DNA from: Fibrobacter sp. | Lineage (GTDB): Bacteria > Fibrobacterota > Fibrobacteria > Fibrobacterales > Fibrobacteraceae | Reading direction: 5' to 3' | Assembly (NCBI GenBank): GCA_017520105.1 | Contig: JAFWRL010000310.1 | Span: forward strand, 1-8,328 | DNA: 8,328 nt | In this document: piece by piece, positions 1-4,606 of the stretch | Numbering within the stretch: position 1 is the first letter of the stretch | Layout: the number at the start of each line of letters is the position of its first letter | Program-made: the position numbers and the translations under genes | Notes under the pieces: model-generated | The model's input: the letters and a program-made list of their open reading frames with translations, nothing else | What the model was told of the DNA's origin: nothing | The model's database searches: none

Positions 1-1
1 C

Positions 2-922
2 GGAAACCCGATGGACATTTACGAAATCGATGCGGCGTCTAACACCAGCGTCGATAATATCCGCGATGTGATTGAACGTGTGCAGTACCCGCCCGTCATC
101 GGCAAGTACAAGATTTTCATCATCGACGAAGTCCACATGCTTTCGACCGGCGCCTTCAACGCTCTCCTCAAGACGCTCGAAGAACCGCCCGCCCACGTGA
201 TTTTCATCTTTGCAACGACCGAAGTCAACAAGGTGCCGCAGACGATTTTGAGCCGCGTCCAGCGCTTCGACTTCAAGCGCCTGACCGTTGACCAAATCCG
301 CAGCCGCCTCCGTTACATTTGCGAACAAGAAGGCATCAAGGCCACCGACGAAGCACTCGACATCTTTGCCGAAAAGGCCGACGGTTCCATGCGTGACGGT
401 CTCACCTACTTTGACCAGGCATACGCATTCACCGGGAACGAGATGACTGCGGAATCTGTCCGCTCCGTCCTCGGCATCCCGCCTGTAGAACTTTTCTTCT
501 CACTCATCCAGTCCATCGAGAACCACGACATCAAGGGTTGCTTCCGCATGGTGGATGACGCCGTGAAAATCGGTATCGAGTTCATCCCGCTGCTCGACGG
601 CTTTGGCAAGTTCCTCCGCAACTTGCTCTATGCACGTCTCGACGCCTTCACGCCGGACGCCCTCAACATCACCGCAGAACTCTATACCAAGTACAAGAGC
701 TGCGCCCAAAGTCTAACCAACGGAGACATCCTCCGCATAAGCAAGATGCTCATCGACTTGCAGGGCACGCTCCGCTATAGCACGAACCCGCGCCTCCTCG
801 TAGAGACGACGTTTGCCCGAATGGCGTGGCTCGACCGATTGGTCGATTTGCGAAAAGCTCTTGCAGCGATAAACGATCCTAAAAGCGCCGAGAACGACGC
901 GGTAAAAAAAAAAAGTAACTGA
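2..922 (+). CDS. dnaX: DNA polymerase III subunit gamma/tau, ATPase part (5'-truncated by the window)
   Basis: DnaX is the ATP-driven motor subunit of the clamp loader that places the beta clamp on primed DNA. The frame is already open at the window edge (Gly-Asn-Pro precede the Met at 11), so that Met is internal. The real start, Walker A loop and zinc module lie upstream. Counting from that Met, visible landmarks are the EIDAASN segment (5-11), the Walker B/DEVH box IIDEVHML (37-44), NALLKTLEEPP (50-60), sensor 1 with the arginine finger in ATTEVNKVPQTILSR (68-82), and sensor 2 GSMRDGLTYFDQA (125-137). The usual SRC tripeptide is SRV here. The helical collar domain (about 145-280) follows. 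The frame passes through an A11 run and stops at TGA 920-922, which would give a gamma-like short form ending VKKKSN. The tau domain continues in another frame. Identity is very secure; which protein forms are made is inferred. Confidence 0.96.
   Translation, partial: GNPMDIYEIDAASNTSVDNIRDVIERVQYPPVIGKYKIFIIDEVHMLSTGAFNALLKTLEEPPAHVIFIFATTEVNKVPQTILSRVQRFDFKRLTVDQIRSRLRYICEQEGIKATDEALDIFAEKADGSMRDGLTYFDQAYAFTGNEMTAESVRSVLGIPPVELFFSLIQSIENHDIKGCFRMVDDAVKIGIEFIPLLDGFGKFLRNLLYARLDAFTPDALNITAELYTKYKSCAQSLTNGDILRISKMLIDLQGTLRYSTNPRLLVETTFARMAWLDRLVDLRKALAAINDPKSAENDAVKKKSN
904..914 (+). other. A11 homopolymer, probable dnaX slippage/recoding site
   Basis: Eleven consecutive A's lie at the junction between the DnaX ATPase frame and the tau-domain frame. 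Read literally, the upstream frame gives Val-Lys-Lys-Lys-Ser-Asn-stop (TGA 920-922). The -1 frame gives four Lys and stops at TAA 916-918. Only the +1 frame, reached with 10 or 13 A's in the mRNA, stays open into Val-Thr-Glu-Val-Ala-Ala-Met and the tau domain. Two of three frames therefore terminate at once, the layout known for dnaX genes that make gamma and tau by slippage (for example Thermus thermophilus, with nine A's). No Shine-Dalgarno-like stimulator is visible just upstream, and a ribosomal -1 shift would not produce tau, so RNA polymerase slippage fits better than ribosomal frameshifting. A one-base homopolymer error in the assembly would look the same. Confidence 0.7.
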
Positions 923-1478
923 AGTTGCCGCCATGATAGACGCCCAGGAAGAAGTCCAGGCGTCTTACGACGATCCGTTTGCCGGCTACGAACAGAACGG
1001 CGTTCAGGGCTTTTCCCGTTACGAAATTTCAGCCGCATGGCCTTCCATCCTCTCCAGCATCGCAAACGACGGTGACTACGTGTTTTCCGCAGCGATTGCG
1101 AACACGACGCTAGAAACGGGCGACCCCGAAATGACCCCGTTCCCGATTGCGCTCACTTACGCAGGCACCACCGAGAATGCGGACAACTGGGGCTACCGCC
1201 AGATGATGGACCACCCGGAATACGTCGAACGCGTGACACGCATTTTGGAAGACCGTTTGCAGACGAAGATTGCGCTTTCCATCCGCACCCGAGCCTTCAC
1301 CGAAAGCGAGCTTGCCGAACAGCGCGCCGCCAAGATGAGCCCGTACGAACTGGACCTGGAAAAAGAACCGGGACTTAAAAAACTCCAACAAATGTTCGCG
1401 ACAGAACTCGTTTTCACCAAGAAGCTGAAACGAGCCGCAATGGTCGCACAGACCGACGAAGAGGATTGCGATGCGTAA
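906..1478 (+). CDS. dnaX: DnaX tau-specific C-terminal region, in the +1 frame after the A-run
   Basis: This frame is open from just after TAA 903-905 and contains the C-terminal part of DnaX tau, which in E. coli binds the polymerase alpha subunit and the DnaB helicase. An ATG occurs at 933, but no convincing ribosome binding site precedes it, so it is best read as a continuation of the upstream frame rather than an independent gene. Counting from that ATG, an acidic Gln/Glu-rich linker (1-30) leads to the typical tau segment AAWPSILSSI (34-43). A mixed alpha/beta region follows, then the hallmark ending EPGLKKLQQMFATELV, which matches the usual 'D-P-x-V-x-x-L-x-x-x-F-G-A-E-V' close of DnaX. 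The last residues are acidic (DEEDCDA). With one A deleted, the window encodes about 491 residues of a continuous tau. The domain assignment is from motif recognition; the expression mode is inference. Confidence 0.85.
   Translation, partial: KKKVTEVAAMIDAQEEVQASYDDPFAGYEQNGVQGFSRYEISAAWPSILSSIANDGDYVFSAAIANTTLETGDPEMTPFPIALTYAGTTENADNWGYRQMMDHPEYVERVTRILEDRLQTKIALSIRTRAFTESELAEQRAAKMSPYELDLEKEPGLKKLQQMFATELVFTKKLKRAAMVAQTDEEDCDA
938..965 (+). other. Small inverted repeat downstream of the dnaX A-run
   Basis: AGACGCC (938-944) and GGCGTCT (959-965) are perfectly complementary, giving a 7-bp stem with a 14-nt loop inside the tau coding frame. It starts 23 nt after the A11 run. Frameshift-stimulating stems usually lie about 5-9 nt from the slip site, so this is probably too distant for classical ribosomal stimulation. 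It may be coincidental. Confidence 0.3.
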
Positions 1479-1505
1479 ATGAGTTAGCAGAACGCAACAC
1501 GATAC

Positions 1506-1555
1506 GTCATCCCGGCCAGAGCCTGTGCTGAGCATGCCGAAGCATGCCGGGATCA
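1506..1555. repeat. Palindromic intergenic element A
   Basis: Outer arms ATCCCGGC (1509-1516) and GCCGGGAT (1546-1553) form a perfect 8-bp stem. Inside is a smaller hairpin ATGC-CGAA-GCAT (1534-1545), and the 9-mer AGCATGCCG occurs twice with a 10-bp period (1531-1539 and 1541-1549). The outline GTCATCC...GGATC resembles dispersed short palindromic repeats common in bacterial intergenic DNA. No T-run follows, so it is not an obvious rho-independent terminator. Copy number in the genome cannot be judged from this window. Confidence 0.6.
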
Positions 1556-1573
1556 GTTGTAAAATATAACAAG

Positions 1574-1602
1574 CCGACCCCGGCATAAAACCGGGGTGAC
1601 AG
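1574..1602. repeat. Palindromic intergenic element B
   Basis: ACCCCGG (1577-1583) pairs perfectly with CCGGGGT (1591-1597) around a 7-nt loop. Read on the minus strand it starts GTCACCCCGG and ends GGGGTC, so it looks like an inverted relative of element A's GTCATCCCGG...GGGATC outline. It is followed on + by GACAGAG and eight A's. Neither strand has a proper T-tract directly after the stem, so a terminator role is weak. Confidence 0.55.
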
Positions 1603-1621
1603 AGAAAAAAAATTCTATAAT
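1596..1621 (+). promoter_or_regulatory. Possible promoter upstream of ybaB
   Basis: A perfect TATAAT sits at 1616-1621, and GTGACA (1596-1601, five of six matches to TTGACA) overlaps the right edge of element B. The spacer is only 14 bp, shorter than the 16-18 bp preferred by sigma-70-type polymerase, so the -35 match may be fortuitous. If active, the transcript would begin just before element C and carry that hairpin in the ybaB leader. Confidence 0.3.
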
Positions 1622-1636
1622 TACAAACGGAAAACA

Positions 1637-1669
1637 GTCATCCTGACACGCAAGTGGAAGGATCCAGTA
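1637..1669. repeat. Palindromic intergenic element C
   Basis: ATCCT (1640-1644) pairs with AGGAT (1659-1663), and CAC (1647-1649) pairs with GTG (1654-1656) around a GCAA tetraloop. The two stems are separated by a symmetric GA/GA internal loop (1645-1646 and 1657-1658) that could form tandem sheared G-A pairs. The outline GTCATCCTGA...GAAGGATCC matches a style of dispersed repeat I have seen in many bacterial intergenic regions. It ends about 35 nt before the ybaB start. Confidence 0.55.
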
Positions 1670-1703
1670 ACATTTAATACACTCAAAAAGCGAGGATATA
1701 TTC

Positions 1704-2012
1704 ATGGACATGAGCAAGATGCTTAAGGACCTTCAAAAAATGCAGAGCAAGATGCTCAAAGCTCAAAGCGACCTCAAGGCCCAAAGCTTTGACGCAGAAG
1801 CCGGTGGCGGAATGGTGAAGGTCGCCATGAACGGTAAAGGCATTCTCACGATGGTGAAAATCAACCCTGACGCCGTCGATAAGGACGATGTCGAAGCCCT
1901 CGAAGACCTCATCATGGCAGCCATCAACGCCGCAGTCAAGAAAAAGGACGAAGCGCAGCAGGCAAGTATTTCGGACATCACGGGCGGCATGAAAATTCCC
2001 GGTTTGATGTAA
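1704..2012 (+). CDS. ybaB: YbaB/EbfC family nucleoid-associated protein
   Basis: This is a 102-residue protein, the usual size for the YbaB/EbfC family of small dimeric DNA-binding proteins that coat the nucleoid and can affect transcription. An N-terminal amphipathic helix rich in Met, Lys and Gln (1-28) leads to the central strands around GGGMVKVAMNGKG (34-46). The family segment IKINP-like VKINPDAV (51-58) follows, then acidic DKDDVEALEDLI (59-70) and a second helix AAINAAVKKKDEA (72-84), with a Gly/Met-rich tail. The start at 1704 is supported by CGAGGA at 1691-1696, seven bases upstream. It follows dnaX, as in many bacteria (dnaX-ybaB-recR in E. coli), but recR is not next; an efflux operon follows instead. 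A 225-bp spacer with repeats and a possible promoter suggest it can be transcribed separately from dnaX. Identification is strong. Confidence 0.95.
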   Translation: MDMSKMLKDLQKMQSKMLKAQSDLKAQSFDAEAGGGMVKVAMNGKGILTMVKINPDAVDKDDVEALEDLIMAAINAAVKKKDEAQQASISDITGGMKIPGLM

Positions 2013-2047
2013 TTTTTGCATTTCATCCCCTTTTTTTGCACTTCATC
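2013..2047. repeat. Direct repeat pair with 20-bp period at the ybaB stop
   Basis: TTTTTGCATTTCATC (2013-2027) recurs as TTTTTGCACTTCATC (2033-2047), differing at one base of fifteen. The start-to-start distance is 20 bp, roughly two helical turns, and the first copy begins immediately after the ybaB stop codon. It could be a pair of regulator half-sites for the efflux operon that starts at 2126, or a small local duplication. No known regulator is assigned. Confidence 0.5.
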
Positions 2048-2056
2048 ACAAACAGA

Positions 2057-2091
2057 AAAGAGTCCCCTTATATAATGGGCTCTTTTTTTTT
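2057..2091 (+). terminator. Rho-independent terminator after ybaB
   Basis: An A-rich, GC-centred arm (AAAAGAG, a bulged T, then CCC; 2057-2066) pairs with GGGCTCTTTT (2077-2086), and the T-run continues to 2091. The AT-rich loop contains the palindrome TTATATAA (2068-2075), and TATAAT (2071-2076) overlaps its right half. It lies 45 nt after the ybaB stop and 35 nt before the TolC-like start codon, separating ybaB transcription from the efflux operon. Confidence 0.85.
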
Positions 2092-2125
2092 ACATTTGGC
2101 GCGTTAATTATATTCAGGAGAGCGA

Positions 2126-3517
2126 ATGTCAAGGAAATTTTTAGTCCTTTCCGCCCTTGCGCTAGGGTTGATTGTACCGGCCTCGGCAAAAGTCTATACC
2201 CGAGATGAAGCGGTCAAGACCGCCATGGAAAATTCAGCCGATATAAAATCTGCCGAAGAAGACCTTGTTAAGGCATCTTCTGTCGTCGAAGGCGGCTATG
2301 GAGCAGCCTACCCGCAAGTGGACTTAAACGCCGATATAAAATGGCTTTTGGGTCGTGATGATGTCAATGTTGGGACCCCGATCACAGATTTAGCAGGGGA
2401 TTCATCCATGGAAGCCAACAAGTTCGACAAGAACGTTTTGGCCCCGTCTCTTGATAAAATGATGAACGGAATGAGTTCCCAGCTTTATCCTTGGCAATCT
2501 TCCGTAAGTTTAACAGTATCTCAAGTGCTCTATGCCGCAGGACAAATCGGAACGGGAATCAACATCGCAAAAGGTTATAAACTCCTAGCAGAAACCCAAC
2601 TTGAGAACCAAAAGATAACGGTCCGCTATGATGTCGAAACAGCCTTTGACGAACTCATCGTCCTGGATTCGTCCATTGCCATTACCAAAGAATCCATCAA
2701 GTTGACCGAAGCCCACTTGGAAACTGCAAAACAGAGCTACCAAAGCGGTATGGGCACAGAACTCGACCAAATTCGTGCGGAACTCGCTCTGGACCAGCTC
2801 AAATCCACTTATGAAAGTAGCAAGAAGCAACGCATTCTCGCCAGGAACAAGCTTCTCAACACCATGGGTCTTAATTGGGATTCTGACGTAGAATTCGTTG
2901 GAGAACTCCGTAACCCCGATTCAAACATTTCCTATCCGGACACAGCGATGTCCAATGTTCTGCAACGTCGTAAAGAAATAGCCCTTCTCAAAACTCAAGA
3001 GGAAATCGAAGCCAACAAAATCAACATTGCAGAAGCAGAATACAAGCCAACAATCGCTTTGTATGGTGGAATCGTTTATAGCAATAACAAAAACAATTTC
3101 TACGAATGGGATGCACCCAAGTGGGACAAGTTGAACAAGTTTGTCGGACTAAAACTGTCAATGAACCTCTTCAAGGGTTTCCAATCCCGTGAAGGCGTTA
3201 CCCAGGCCAAATCGACACTTCGCTCGGCTCAAATAAAACGCGAAAATGCAGAACGCGGATTCCGCATGCAAATTGAAGCCTGCGCCAATACGCTGGAAGA
3301 CGCACAAACGCAGCTTGATTTGCAAAAGCGCCAAATCGAACTTGCCACGCGCAACTACGACTTGACCGACGCAGCCTACAAGATCGGCCAAGAAACACAA
3401 GTTAACCTGCTTGACGCAAACCTCAAGCTGCACCAGGCAAAAATGGGATACATGCAGGCCGTGCTCAACTGGAACAAAGCCTACAACGCATTACTCCAGG
3501 CCACCGGTGAATACTAA
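2126..3517 (+). CDS. TolC-family outer-membrane efflux channel
   Basis: This 463-residue protein is the outer-membrane exit duct of a tripartite pump. Its signal peptide has Arg-Lys at 3-4, a hydrophobic core at 5-17 and an AxA site ASA at 19-21, with cleavage expected before Lys22. The mature protein has the two-fold repeat of the outer membrane efflux family. The first half has a helix from YTRDEAV (24-30), a beta-strand around PQVDLNADIKW (63-73), a second strand around SSVSLTVSQVLYAAGQIG (125-142), then long coiled helices (145-245). The second half repeats this: RRKEIALLKTQEEIEANK (281-298), strands around YKPTIALYGG and VGLKLSMNLFKG (306-351), then helices to the end. About 50 residues (74-124) lie between the first two strands, a long predicted surface loop. 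AGGAG at 2116-2120 supports the start. It is first in a three-gene operon, 20 nt before the adaptor gene. The specific substrate cannot be told. Confidence 0.93.
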   Translation: MSRKFLVLSALALGLIVPASAKVYTRDEAVKTAMENSADIKSAEEDLVKASSVVEGGYGAAYPQVDLNADIKWLLGRDDVNVGTPITDLAGDSSMEANKFDKNVLAPSLDKMMNGMSSQLYPWQSSVSLTVSQVLYAAGQIGTGINIAKGYKLLAETQLENQKITVRYDVETAFDELIVLDSSIAITKESIKLTEAHLETAKQSYQSGMGTELDQIRAELALDQLKSTYESSKKQRILARNKLLNTMGLNWDSDVEFVGELRNPDSNISYPDTAMSNVLQRRKEIALLKTQEEIEANKINIAEAEYKPTIALYGGIVYSNNKNNFYEWDAPKWDKLNKFVGLKLSMNLFKGFQSREGVTQAKSTLRSAQIKRENAERGFRMQIEACANTLEDAQTQLDLQKRQIELATRNYDLTDAAYKIGQETQVNLLDANLKLHQAKMGYMQAVLNWNKAYNALLQATGEY

Positions 3518-3537
3518 GATTTAAGAGGAAGACAACC

Positions 3538-4587
3538 ATGAACATCATAACAAAATCAATCATTACTATTTCAGCCCTGTCGCTCCTCCTCGCTGGATGC
3601 GGCGATGCCAAGAAAGACGCCAAGTCCGAAAAGAAAGTTTCGACCATCGAAGAAATCCAGAAGGTCAACGGCAAGCCCGCCCGCGTGGTGAAGGCAGCAA
3701 CCGTCAAGCTCACCGATGTCCGCTCCTTCAGCGGCACAGTCGAGGGAAGCAAGCAAACAACAGCTGTTGCCAAGCTCGGCGACCCGATTTCCAAGATACA
3801 CGTCCGCGTGGGTTCCAAAGTCAAGAAGGACCAGGTTCTCGCAGAATTCCTCTTCACGGGCGACAACTCCAGTTACCAGCAAGCTTTGGCAAATATCGCC
3901 ATGCAAGAAAAGACACTCGCCCGCACCAAGGAAGTGCAGGCCAAAGGCGGTGTTTCCCAGCAAACCGTCGATCAGCTCGAAACCCAGCTGAACGTAACCA
4001 AGATGCAGGTTGAACAAGCACGCCGTGCAACACTCGTGCTCGCCCCCACCGCAGGCACCATCACCGAAGTCATGCATAAAGTCGGCGAAGTCCCGGGTGT
4101 CGGTGGTGCCATGTTCACCATCGCAAACCTCGACAAGGTTATTCTCAAGCTCAACGTCACAAGTTCTGAAATCGGATTCTTCAAGAAAGGCGCCAAGGCA
4201 ACGATCGATCTGAACGGAGAAAAACTCGTCGGCGAAGTAACCCTCATTCCGCTCGCAGCAAACCCGACAACGCGATTCTTCCCGGTCGAGGTCACGTTCA
4301 ACAACAAGAACAAAAAACTTCTCCCGGGCATGTACCTCACGGCAAAGCTTGATGCCCGCGAAGTCACCGGCGTTACCGTCCCGACCGAAGCGATTGTCTA
4401 TGGCAATGGCGTGAATGCAGTCTGGATTGTCGATAACGAAGGCAAGGCCAAGCGCAAGATTGTGCAGCTCGGTGTGCAGACCAAGAACGATATCCAGATA
4501 ACCGAAGGCATAAGCGAAGGCGATATCGTCATGGTCGAAGGCCAGAACCGCATGAACGACGGCGACAAGGTGCTGATAGTCGAATAA
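3538..4587 (+). CDS. RND efflux periplasmic adaptor (membrane fusion protein), lipoprotein
   Basis: This 349-residue adaptor bridges the inner-membrane RND pump and the outer-membrane channel. The N-terminus is a lipoprotein signal with lipobox LAGC (18-21), so Cys21 should be lipidated after cleavage; Gly22 is at +2. A charged Lys/Asp/Glu-rich tether (23-45) leads to the first half of the biotinyl-lipoyl-like domain (about 74-105, with GDPISKIHVRVGSKV). A short alpha-hairpin follows (about 112-163), the second lipoyl half (164-198, APTAGTI at 169-175), a beta-barrel (about 199-275, with LLPGMYLTAKL at 261-271), and a membrane-proximal domain ending in EGQNRMNDGDKV (334-345). AAGAGGAAG lies a few bases upstream of the ATG. 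The gene begins 20 nt after the channel gene and ends 19 nt before the permease gene, which indicates co-transcription. The hairpin is short beside AcrA's, so docking to the channel may differ; that is inference. Confidence 0.94.
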   Translation: MNIITKSIITISALSLLLAGCGDAKKDAKSEKKVSTIEEIQKVNGKPARVVKAATVKLTDVRSFSGTVEGSKQTTAVAKLGDPISKIHVRVGSKVKKDQVLAEFLFTGDNSSYQQALANIAMQEKTLARTKEVQAKGGVSQQTVDQLETQLNVTKMQVEQARRATLVLAPTAGTITEVMHKVGEVPGVGGAMFTIANLDKVILKLNVTSSEIGFFKKGAKATIDLNGEKLVGEVTLIPLAANPTTRFFPVEVTFNNKNKKLLPGMYLTAKLDAREVTGVTVPTEAIVYGNGVNAVWIVDNEGKAKRKIVQLGVQTKNDIQITEGISEGDIVMVEGQNRMNDGDKVLIVE

Positions 4588-4606
4588 TCGACACTGGAGA
4601 ATATCA

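Noticed and set aside
933..1478. The tau-domain frame as an independent gene starting at ATG 933
   Set aside because: The homology is to the C-terminal part of DnaX, there is no convincing ribosome binding site before the ATG, and the frame is continuous with the A-run. Independent initiation cannot be fully excluded.
1574..1612. Element B plus the following A-run as a transcription terminator for dnaX or for a minus-strand gene
   Set aside because: On the + strand the stem is followed by A's rather than T's, and on the minus strand the T-run comes before the stem, so neither orientation fits an intrinsic terminator.
1479..1703. CRISPR array, tRNA or attachment site in the repeat-containing spacer
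   Set aside because: The repeats are three different hairpins without regular spacing or unique spacers. I saw no cloverleaf or CCA-like end, and no integrase is nearby.
3597..4013. A 138-codon + strand open frame inside the adaptor gene
   Set aside because: It is a +2-frame shadow of the membrane fusion protein gene with a low-complexity Arg/Gln-rich translation and no start signals.
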